Positions 53,809-64,000 of a DNA stretch of 64,000 nt are shown piece after piece. A program made the translations under genes and the position numbers. The notes beneath the pieces were generated by a model. That model was given only the letters and a program-made list of their open reading frames with translations, searched no databases and had not been told where the DNA came from. Where the stretch lies: positions 146,471,734 to 146,535,733 of the forward strand of contig CM043958.1 in the NCBI GenBank assembly GCA_014529385.2. The letters are read 5' to 3'. This DNA is from Adiantum capillus-veneris (lineage: Eukaryota > Streptophyta > Polypodiopsida > Polypodiales > Pteridaceae). The number at the start of each line of letters is the position of its first letter. The first letter of the stretch is position 1.

Positions 53809-54343
53809 GTCTTCGCTGGACCAACGGCTGCCGGGACACATGGAGCTGACACTTCTTCAAACACTCCACCATGCAGAACAAAAAGTAACGGAGAATTACA
53901 TCTTGGAGCTTGTTGTTTGGCTTAATCACCTTGTAATGCTAGCTAAGAGCAACATTCCAGGCTGTAAGTCGCCCATCAAGTCACCAATCCGTTCTCCTGG
54001 ACAACAAGCCAGAGTAGTTCCAGCAGGCAATGAAAAAGCTATGACAGGAAATGGGCAAATTGCAGATCTCCCAGAATTGTCACCGGAAGACCAGGTTATG
54101 CTTCAAGGTGTGAAGCACAAAAAGTTCACCCCAGGCATCAGCAAAAGTCAGGAGTTCAACACATCAAAAGTCAAAGCTGCATACCGCACAAACAGGCTGA
54201 GTAAGAGCAATAGTCATTCTCCCTGCACTTCTACAGAAGTTGACCTTGCGTCCTCTAGGCGGCATGCATCCATAGCTCCCATTGATTTTGAAACTGATAG
54301 AACGAAAGCTCTGGATGTGATTGACCGAGTAGACAACATTTGA
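53809..54343 (+). CDS. PSI: PSI last exon
   Basis: Acceptor GGTTTTGAAG. It encodes SSLDQRLPGHMELTLLQTLH, then ENYILELVVWLNHLV, the Ser/Pro stretch KSPIKSPIRSPGQQ, KKFTPGISKSQEF, RLSKSNSHSP and the C-terminal FETDRTKALDVIDRVDNI with TGA at 54341. The order of these conserved blocks matches the family end to end. The family's usual short tail after RVD is nearly absent. Confidence 0.93.
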
Positions 54344-56311
54344 GAATCAAGAGTGCTTACACATTTGGAGCCTGCAACGGCACATTGTGCTTAGGACACT
54401 TTTTCAAGTGGTGCTTCGGTAGCTCTCATCACAATGGTCTTTTGATGCAAGTTCTTGTGCCCTTGATCTCTAATTTTTCAAGGGCTGACCTGGTGTGAGC
54501 AGTATGGTACTTAATATGCTGGTAAAGCAGGAATGCAGCTTGTACTGCCTCGCCAAGGGACCAGAATGAGAGAATCAGAATCCCATGTTCTTTGAAATAT
54601 TCCACCACTATACATACACGCCACTGATACCTTCACAAAGCTGCGTCTGACAGAGTTCGAGTGGTGTCAAGGATGGTAACACTATGCTGGTCGACATGTA
54701 TTTTAATATCTTGGCTCTATTGTAGCTCACCCATTTTTTTAAAGCCGAGGCACTGCTTGATAAAGATCAGCTGGAGACTGTACCAAGATGCCAAGCTCAT
54801 AGGCTTACACGTTGATTGAGGAACCTCTACAGAGGTTTCAGGGGATGTGTCTTCTGAGGTAGAGTGGCTTGTTTTTCAGCTTTGTAAGAAGGCATTCCTT
54901 CGAAAACAAAGCATTGCTTCCACAGTTTTGTTAATAGCAGCTTCCGAGAGCAGCATTTTTTACATCGGAAATTGTCTGCTTCTGTAAAGGGTGTGAGGTG
55001 TTGTAGGAGCACTGCCTACCAAGCGAATGGGCTTGGCAAGAGCCCACCAAAGGTAAAATTCATTGTTTCTTGTATGTCCGTACCAAGTAATAGCCTTAAC
55101 ACCACCAACTTCTTGCTTAACTGGCAGGATCATGTGTTGTAATGAAGTTTTTTCTTTGCTAATGTATACTAAGTTGCCACTATCAGTCCTCCAAAGTTTG
55201 GTTTGTTTTTGAACAGCCGCACTAAGGGAGCGACTAGTGCTTGATGAGATCTTGGTGCATTGTTGTTGTATTGTTTCTGGTTTATCTTTTGAGCGAATCT
55301 GTTCATAGCTTTTTTCATGCTTATCTGAGAGTCCACCCCTAAATTTATGCTAATCATGTAGCTTCTTACCTTAACAAAAACGGCAGCGCATTGCTTTTGT
55401 TTTGATGAGATGTGTAGTTGACTACCATGTTATGTCCTGCTTACAAGAGAGGAGATCTAACCTAGACGCCGTTGGGATGGGTGTCCAGTGTCCGGGAGGA
55501 CGTAGTGTGAACCTGGCCAGTGTGGCCGGCCATTATTGTGAAACGGAGGCCAAGGTCTCATTTGTAGTTATCGACCCTAGTGGTTAGCCCTGAGGCTAGG
55601 AGTGCACGGGGTCACGTCGAGGGGATGATGTCGAGTGGTATGGGATGCTCGGTATAGGTGCGCGTCTACGTCCTCGGATGTTGGTCTTAGCACGGGGAGT
55701 TGTCGGATGGTGGCTATGGTCGGGTGGTTCGTTCGATGCGTGTCTGTAGGCGGTCCGTGTAGTCGAGAGATCACTCCGTGGGTTCGTATTAGAGCTGGCT
55801 TTGTTACGGAATGGACACTTCGGGTTTTTTTATAAGTATGGTATGAAACTTGTAGGTTATTAAAAGCACTTGCAAAGAGTTTTTTGTAGGGAATTCACTT
55901 TCAAGTTCTCTGCTTCTCTCCTAACGTTTCTCTTTTCCACTTGCTCGTGCTTCCGTGCTTTCGGCATCGCTTGCTTGCTTTCAGACGCTCACGTTGATGC
56001 GTAGAGCACCTCATAAATCAACTCTTTGCGACCAAAAGGTACAAAAAAGGCTCATTTTTGTGTGAATTTCTTGGTTTTTACTGGATTTTGTATTGGATTC
56101 TTCCAGCTTAGATGTGTAGCGTGATGATGCGTTAGGTAACATTCAAATTCCATTCACGCATGGTCTCTACACATGGATCATACTCTTTTTAGAACTTGGA
56201 CTTACGTATTTTTGTTCTAGAAAGTTTAGACGAATGTTCGCTTGACCTCCGTCGAAGGGGCTGTGCAGGGATATGACACTCGAGTTTACCGCTCTGGAAA
56301 ATATACCTCAA
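54344..56311 (+). other. PSI 3' UTR and intergenic sequence
   Basis: No gene was recognised. The first few hundred bases should hold the PSI 3' UTR; no clear polyadenylation site was chosen. A GC-richer block at about 55440-55800 contrasts with AT-rich flanks and matches nothing I know. Confidence 0.5.
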
Positions 56312-58560
56312 TCGATGACTGTGTATATTATGGGAGAATGGTTGAATTTAGGAACATCATTCCTCCGTTGTTGCCATTTATTAGCCTCTTGAATAGAGGA
56401 AATAGATAAACCTTCCATAGGTGCTTCAAATATATGATTACAAAGCTTATGAGCTTCTTTTTGCAGGTCATATTTAAGAAACTAGAGTGGAAAGAGGAGA
56501 CTTGATTGAAAACAATAGTATTCCTCTGTAGCCAAATGAACCATATAATAATTCCTCTTCAGATATTCCAAAGTGGAACATCCAAGCCTTACAATTGCCA
56601 AGAAGAAGGTCTTGAAAATCCAAAGCTCTGGCTCTAACTTGAAAAAGTAAAACTTGAAGGAACTTGGTGATGGGCTGATTGGTTTGGCAGTTGAACCATA
56701 AGTGAGCACCTGTATTTGAATTTTACATCTGAAACAAAACCTATCAATGTTACCAACTCTTGTAGCTTTATTTCCACACCATATGCCCTGGGGTATCAGT
56801 AACCATAGAAGAGTACCATGCTTGTTGACAATGGGGTATGCCCACAAGCATTTAAACTTGTAAGACCACTGTTTGGAACTCCAACATACTTTCTACTTTT
56901 TGTTAAGTTGCTTCTTCATCTGTTCTTCAACTCCCGCCTTAGGCTTAAAGTGCATATATATTTGACTAGCCATATAAGAAATTTGACAAGTATTGTGTGC
57001 AACTCTTGTTGGAACCCTGATCTTGGCAATGCACTATCGAGCGTTTTCCAAACACCAGTTGGCATTTGAAAGTGTGAGAATTTTGTTTGGAGAGAGATTG
57101 CTAACTTCATCTTTCCATGGACAATAAGATAACCCCATGATTTGACCCCTGCTTTGAAGCACTTGTGCGCTTCTTGCATAAACCCTTCTTAAATTTATCT
57201 ACAAAAAAGCCCAAACCAAAAGGAGTCGAGAAGAGAAGTTAAATGATTAGACATGAAATCCTTAGAGGGTGTCTAAGGGCTTTTGACGTCCTTCCAAGCC
57301 TTCCACATCTTGCAGACAAGTTTAGAACCCACTGGTTGGAAAGAGGCAAGAAAGAGAAGAATATCTCTAATTTGCAAGTTGGACCAAGATTTGTAGTTGA
57401 GTAATTTATATCTAGGAATGTCATTTTTAAGAAGCGATACCCAATAGTCATTTGAACCAACAACTCTAAGAATCCATTTGACACTCATCCTAGTGCTGAT
57501 GAGTTCCAAGTTGAGCAGACCAAGACCACCCTTTTCTTTAGGAAAACAATAGGTTTCCCATGCAACCTTAGGAATTTTAGCCTGGTCTATCTCACCTCCC
57601 CAAAGGAAATTCCTTGCGAGAGACAATATTTGCTGAAGTTGGTATTTGGCCGGTTTCCAGTAAGAAAGAAAGAAAATTAGAGAATGTAGCAAGTAATGAT
57701 TAAGAATAACTCTAGTTGAAATTGATGAGTGATAAGATTGTCAGATGATAATCTTATTTCTGAATATAGTGACAACCCATTCCCACCTCTGTCCAAAGGT
57801 CACTTTGAAGCCCGTAGGTATCTCTAACAACGTGAACAACTGTCCATTTGCCATCGGCATACTACCTGCATTTGAGATGATTTAGGATATTGCTCCATTA
57901 GATACCTTTTAGCCGGTCTTGGAGTGATTCTTTATTGATCCACTAGCCAAGCAGAATGTGGTAAGACGGTTTCAAAAATGCTCACCTGATAAAGGGTCAT
58001 TAGACATTATAGAGTTAGTATTATCAACAAACTATTGTAGAACCAAATCCTTATGAGACCTAGGGATATGGATGCCTTTGATGTTACCCTTTAGGATTGC
58101 ATCTTATGTATACCCTTTTGAGCCCAAAGAGTGAGCATATGGCATATTCTTTATTGATCCACTAGCCAAGCAGAATGTGGTAAGACGGTTTCAAAAATGC
58201 TCACCTGATAAAGGGTCATTAGACATTATAGAGTTAGTATTATCAACAAACTATTGTAGAACCAAATCCTTATGAGACCTAGGGATATGGATGCCTTTGA
58301 TGTTACCCTTTGGCATTGCATCTTGTACTACTTAGCCCAAAGAGTGAGCATATGGCATACAACAAGGGGGCAATGGGATATCCCTTCTTGATAGATCTCC
58401 TTAAAGGGAAGACATCTGTCAGTTGACCATTAGTTGAAATGAAAATTTTGCATAGGCGTTACCAAACAAGACTTTAAATCTAATGAAGTTCCTTCCAAAG
58501 CTTATGTCAAAGAGAGATTGAAATATGATGTCTCACTCACTTCTGTCATAAGCCTCGCAT
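56312..58560 (-). pseudogene. LINE-D: 3' part of an L1-type ORF2
   Basis: Minus strand, in order: AYDRSE*DIIFQSLF near 58550, RRSIKKGYPIAPLLYAICSL (RQGCPLAP block), a decayed catalytic block FVDNTNS in place of FADDT, then ARNFLWGGEIDQAKIPKVAW and EKGGLGLLNLELISTRMSVK. The zf-RVT part is PQGIWCGNKATRVGNIDRFC, ending near 56312. Catalytic Asp-Asp has become Asp-Asn. A 219-bp tandem duplication (57927-58360) repeats the region around the catalytic block. The element is 5'-truncated within reverse transcriptase. Confidence 0.8.
57927..58360. repeat. 219-bp tandem duplication inside LINE-D
   Basis: ATTCTTTATTGATCCACTAG starts at 57927 and 58146, and about 200 bp downstream match closely, ending GAGTGAGCATATGGCAT in each unit. 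Confidence 0.9.
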
Positions 58561-58612
58561 CACTAGATTCATAATTTCATGACCTATATGTGTGCCCATA
58601 GTGATTTCTTGT
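58558..58612. repeat. Dispersed repeat, copy 1
   Basis: CATCACTAGATTCATAATTT and the following GTGTGCCCATAGTGAT recur at 62216-62270 with few changes. It abuts the truncated end of LINE-D. Confidence 0.7.
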
Positions 58613-59450
58613 TCTTTTTTGATTGTGACACTCTAGAACAATGAACATAATCTACTTTTTCAGTTTCTTTCATTGGCCAAAAGGAGTTTTTGAATCTTCC
58701 CACCGCCTTCTTTCCCCTCCTATTCCCACCTTCCTCCTCTTTCCACCACCTTCTTCTCCCTCCTCTTCTTGCTATCCTCTTTTTCTCTTTCTTCTGTTTA
58801 TCATTTTCTTCAAGCAATGGAAAGCACTTGATCAAAACACCCAAGCATATCTATTGAAATCACCATCACCTATGGCACACTAAATGAACACACAAGTGAA
58901 TCCCAATATCCCTAACCAAGGGCATCTGAATAATCATGCAACAGAGTAGGAGAAGAAAAGCCTCATCAAAAAATCGGTCCTTGTCATGCTGAAAAGGGAG
59001 AGTGAATATTCTAGGAATTTTGGAGTTAAAAGAAAGTAGAGGAGTTTTTAGTGCAACATGTTTTTATGCACAAGGAGCCTGACCTCCATCCTTGTAGCTC
59101 TAATCTTCCTTTGTACATCATTAACTATAAGTAATTCATTTGTTTGCACTAGATAATTGATTGTTCTTTCCTCTTTGCCTTTGCTTATTTGTGGTGCTAT
59201 GCTCCTAGGATTGTTGTATTTTTTTGTGCTATTATGCTCCTAACAGACTTGTATCCCTCGAGCATAGAGGAATAATAGCCAATGGACTGTGTCAATTGAT
59301 ATTTTGGATGTTTGGCATGGCTCCATTGGGGAGTAGCTTGACAAAAGGAGAACTCATGGGTCTCTTGCAAACAAGGGAGTATTCTTTCATAATCATTTCC
59401 ATGCTCCACCAAATCCATGCAAGAATGAGAAAGTGCCTCCAAGTTTGCAT
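58613..59450. other. Unrecognised intergenic sequence
   Basis: Contains a pyrimidine-rich stretch near 58690-58800. No gene or element was recognised. Confidence 0.45.
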
Positions 59451-59461
59451 TGCTTGAGTTT

Positions 59462-59672
59462 TGAAGTGGAGAGTGATCACCACCAAGCTTGACAATAAGT
59501 GAAAGCTACATGTGCAAGATCTTTCATAAAGTATAATTTTTTGAAGTGATCACCACCAAGCTTGACAATAAGTGAAAGCTACATTGCTTGAGTTTTGAAG
59601 TGATCACCACCAAGCTTGACAATAAGTGAAAGCTACATGTGCAAGATCTTTCATAAAGTATAATTTTTTAAA
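59462..59672. repeat. Triplicated GTGATCACCACCAAGCTTGA segment
   Basis: GTGATCACCACCAAGCTTGA followed by CAATAAGTGAAAGCTAC occurs three times, near 59473, 59541 and 59600. The first and third also share the following CATGTGCAAGATCTTTCATA. Confidence 0.85.
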
Positions 59673-60308
59673 AAAGGCTAACATTGCAAGAAAACAGAGT
59701 AAGAGTATCAATTTTTATGCCCATCATTGTATTTGTGGAATTTTATTGCGAAGGTAGATGTGAAAGTATTTAAAACAATGATGTTGGCTAAGTGTTTAGA
59801 CACATTGAGATGTTCTAGAGTTTGAGATGAAAGTTGGCTCCAAAAAACAATGAATGGAGTCATTTGCAAAGTGCAAACTAGCCCCATGACCTATAAATAT
59901 ATGATCCATACCAAAAACTCCATCTCATCATTTTCCTACACATGGTGACATCATGTGTGTTAAGAGATAGAGAAGGAGAGAGCTTGAGCTCTTGCAAGCA
60001 CACACACATACATAGAGATAGAGGCAAAACTTACATTTCTTCTTCTTCACTTACACAAGATAAGAAGTCTACAAATCATGAAAGGAAAAGTACAATATAA
60101 GGGGAAACTAGTACAACGGTTTTGTGTGATTTGTTAGTGAATGAGTTGGATGGATAAGTGTCCCATCACTCCATTAGGTAGACCAAGTCGGTGTAGTCCA
60201 GCTATAGTATCATTGGCGAAGATGTGCATATCCACGGGCGTGTCAGTGATGATGACTTTCGATGATAGTCATCCAAGAGTAGTACATGTTGAGCTTGACA
60301 TCTCAACA
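59673..60308 (-). repeat. Copia 3' LTR candidate, right end defined
   Basis: On the minus strand TGTTGAGATGTCAAGCTCAA starts at 60308, directly after a purine tract (GCTTGAGGGGGAG). The left end was not located, so the extent given is a maximum. Confidence 0.45.
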
Positions 60309-61190
60309 CTCCCCCTCAAGCTCAACGTCATCCCTCATATGCCAAGCATTGTTTGAAACCATGACCGAATTTGCCGCTCTAAGGGTCTTCGTGAAGATAT
60401 CAACAACGTGCTCATCCGTCATCACGTGCTCAAGGTCGATATCGCCTACCGAGACCCTCTCTATGATGAAGTGGTAATGCACCTCAATGTGCTTTTGCCT
60501 CACTTGAAACACTGGGCTCCAAGCTAATTGTATGTTGCTAAGGTTGTCAGAGTAGATAAAAAAGACATATGTACCTATAAAGTCATGAAGTAGCAATGCT
60601 AACCATGCTATCTCAGATTTCGCTACTGTAGCATCCGTATATGCTGCCTTTGTACTCAGTAAAGAAATCGTAGACTGCTTATTGCTACTCCATGTGATAG
60701 CAGCACTCCCAACTGAAGAGATGAATCTGTTGGGTGGTAGCACTCATACAGTGCAATGTGCACCTCTCTGCATCCAAGTGTGGTTTCTTGGGAGACTGCA
60801 TAAATTGACTCACCAATCCAACTGTGTATTTCAAGTCTAGATGTGAGATAGTCAAGTAGATCAAGGTATCAACCATCTTCCTGTACTTGATACTTGCCTT
60901 GCATCATTTTTAAACTTCAAATTCTGATATAAGGGCATCACAATTGGATATCAATCAACCATACTATATTTTTCAGCATCTCCAAAGCATTTTGTCTTTG
61001 TGACAACCGCACACTCTCTTTTATGCGAACAATTCTAATGCCCAAGAAATACCGCAAGTCTTCCAAGTCTTGGGCCTCATTCAAGTCATCCACATATCCC
61101 CACAATTTTTGATTCATTCTTTTGCAAATACAATGAAATGATCAAGCACTATTGATGTGCTCATAATAAATAATGGCCGTGGTGCTCCTA
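60303..61190 (-). pseudogene. pol: Copia pol remnant: end of RT and RNase H
   Basis: Sense order: YVDDLNEAQDLEDLRYFLGI (catalytic YVDD near 61095), RLSQRQNALEMLKNI, then MVDTLIYLTISHLDLKYTVG and VSQFMQSPKKPHLDAE. RNase H follows as SAAITWSSNKQSTISLLSTK, EIAWLALLLHDF, RQKHIEVHYHFIIERVSVGD and VDIFTKTLRA, ending at 60303. The YVDD box and the KHIEV-HYHF-ADI-TK series identify copia. Frameshifts break it near 60745 and 60890. It is independent of the copia element at 706-19372. Confidence 0.85.
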
Positions 61191-61330
61191 TTGATCCCAC
61201 TTTGGAACATACGTAGAATATGGTCCATAGCTTCTTGAAATGTTAATCTATAAATGTTAATCTAAGTGAGCACCGTTACTGATTTGTAGCTTTAGGATGT
61301 CATGCTGTTATAGTCATTCAAAGGACATAA

Positions 61331-61526
<196 letters not shown>

Positions 61527-62215
61527 GATCATTGGTTGCTTGTGATGCTTGACTATGACTATCCCATCGAGAAAAGTCACTAAGCAACATTTACTTCATA
61601 GAGCATATATGCATGTCTAATATTTGACACTTCCCGTATTTCAATCCATAAATTTGTGCTTCTAAAATATCTTGCTATGATAAACTTGATAAGAAATAAG
61701 CTCTTGGATATAAAATTTAGTGCACATTTGAAAAATGATAATGATTATTTCTATCATCTATAAGCTTCATGTAAGCCTTAGACTCTTTTCACTATACATG
61801 TCAGGCAACAATGCTTTTGTAATCAACTCGTGGGTTGTTTTGGCATGAGTGGGAAATAAAACATGTAATCCAAGAGAATAGTTTATGACCACTTTTCATG
61901 TAGTGGCTTCCCATAACAAATTTGTTTATACTGTAATTACTACCATTGCAGAAAATTACATGCTCTTTGCGTATTATCCTTACATAAACCAAGTAAGATG
62001 TTATTAATGGTCCAAGCATTTTGTTCACATAAGTCATTTTATACCATCACACAGTTACATGTCTCATTAACCAGACAACCTTATAAAATGAGAATAGAAT
62101 TACAACATTGTTTACCAATATATTTTTCATGACATTGGTGATTTAGGACTCAACAAAAACTCTAAATTTTTACTAAATATGACCTTTGTTATGGTAGAAG
62201 CCTGGTTTTTAAAAG
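61527..62215. other. AT-rich intergenic sequence
   Basis: No gene, element end or repeat was recognised. Confidence 0.45.
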
Positions 62216-62270
62216 GCATCACTAGATTTATAATTTCATAACCTAAATGTGTGCCCATAGTGATGTCTTA
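62216..62270. repeat. Dispersed repeat, copy 2
   Basis: Related to 58558-58612: CATCACTAGATTTATAATTT and GTGTGCCCATAGTGAT. Confidence 0.7.
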
Positions 62271-62944
62271 AGTTCTCAAAAAAATTCCCTTGAGAAATAA
62301 GCTACTTTCATCAATGGAAACCCACCTCGTTAGATGCTACCATGTTTATGAACAAGGTAAGAGACATCGGTGGACTCCATCAAAGTACCACAACTAGATA
62401 CAATAGAATGTGAAGGGCCATACCATACAATGGGGTTGGCCCCGGGGATTCACTTTGTAAAGAAAAGGGAATACCACCTACGAGTGGACACTCTGGGAAA
62501 ACCGTCTAGAGAGAGATAATCTACACCAATGAGGGGAGGGATTCATTATGAAGCCTTCTGTTGCGGGAGTGAATCACACCACCTATAAACTGCATGCAAC
62601 GATGCCTAGATCAACATCACGTCAATCGAGGACACAAATGACACGATAGGTGTACAGCGGCAATCTTTGTAGCTTGTCAGACTGAGACCATCCCACACAT
62701 ACAAAACTTTGGAAGGCTAACTAAACCACAATCAAGAATCTCACTGATCTCAACTATACCACCAAACCCACATACACACAAACGGAAGGAAACTCACCAA
62801 ATCATACCAGAATCGTACGAAACTTAAGGAACACCATCCCCTCACTAGGATACACCTGTCCCAAAGCCTCTAGACTCAAAATCCTCACTCCAAACCCATT
62901 TGCAAAAAAACGTGTATGAAGACAGAGCAGAATTTTGGAAGTGC
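62271..62944. other. Unrecognised intergenic sequence
   Basis: No reading frame or repeat of note. Confidence 0.45.
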
Positions 62945-63838
<894 letters not shown>

Positions 63839-64000
63839 TCAAAGTCGCATTTGCCACCGTTAGCTTTTGTGTGCTGTGTAAATCATCATACTACTTCTAC
63901 ATGATACATGACTTAATTAAAGCCGACTATCCCCAGTTAATTTCCCAAGTTAGTAACTTGCTGCAAAAGGACCTTATCCGACATTATTTGCGATATATGA

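Larger units (their letters stand above)
35285..54343 (+). other. PSI: PSK SIMULATOR (PSI) family gene, 3' part (ten exons)
   Basis: Ten exons with GT-AG introns encode about 442 residues colinear with the plant PSI family, including the DUF668 region and the conserved tail. Arabidopsis PSI1-3 promote growth linked to phytosulfokine signalling. The N-terminal exons, with the start codon, the glycine-2 region and most of DUF3475, are not in the window. Introns 2 and 5 of this set are 8.3 and 8.7 kb and filled with transposons, while the last four are 80-170 bp. All LINE-C copies near it are antisense. No stop or frameshift interrupts the joined exons, so the gene looks intact. Which paralogue it is cannot be decided here. 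Confidence 0.9.

Overview
The window reads as nuclear DNA of a land plant with a large, transposon-rich genome. The host-gene signal is a PSK SIMULATOR (PSI) family gene, a plant-specific DUF3475/DUF668 family. The repeats are plant Ty1/copia and chromodomain Ty3/gypsy elements, L1-type LINEs with DUF4283 and zf-RVT domains, a hAT-type miniature transposon and long (GA)n, (CA)n and (TA)n arrays. A fern or other seed-free vascular plant would fit, but the sequence does not settle the species. No bacterial operon, CRISPR array or rRNA gene is visible.

Layout. 1-19377 is a transposon nest. A copia element (706-19372, target duplication TAGGT) lies in an older LINE remnant. A chromovirus-type gypsy element (3006-16382, TCCCC) lies in the copia interior. 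A LINE (LINE-A, 4830-11681, 14-bp duplication) lies in the gypsy gag gene. A gag-bearing mini-gypsy (17980-19124, GTGTG) lies in the right copia LTR. 19378-20200 is unassigned. LINE-B runs from about 20200 to 25515 on the minus strand and is split by a solo LTR. LINE-C copy 1 (26053-35211, minus strand) carries a 2.7-kb tandem duplication that contains two solo LTRs.

From 35285 the plus strand carries the 3' part of the PSI gene: ten exons ending at 54343, encoding about 442 residues. Two introns are over 8 kb. The first (35607-43920) holds retroelement scraps, LINE-C copy 2, and a gypsy remnant whose LTR contains a 714-bp hAT element. The second (44344-53026) holds microsatellites, a tRNA-derived SINE and LINE-C copy 3. 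The PSI 5' exons are not in the window, so everything to the left may be one further giant intron. Downstream lie LINE-D (56312-58560), a decayed copia element (60300-61190) and a DEAD-box RNA helicase retropseudogene (62945-63830).

The most unusual system is LINE-C with its likely SINE partner. LINE-C has a coiled-coil/RRM-like ORF1 without a zinc knuckle, a 5' UTR with tandem monomers, and (TC)n or (TG)n microsatellites at its ends in all three copies. The SINE ends in a similar tail and also abuts (TC)n. A second theme is decay: many in-frame stops in the gypsy element and the helicase pseudogene are TAG where CAG (Gln) is expected, consistent with deamination of methylated CHG sites.
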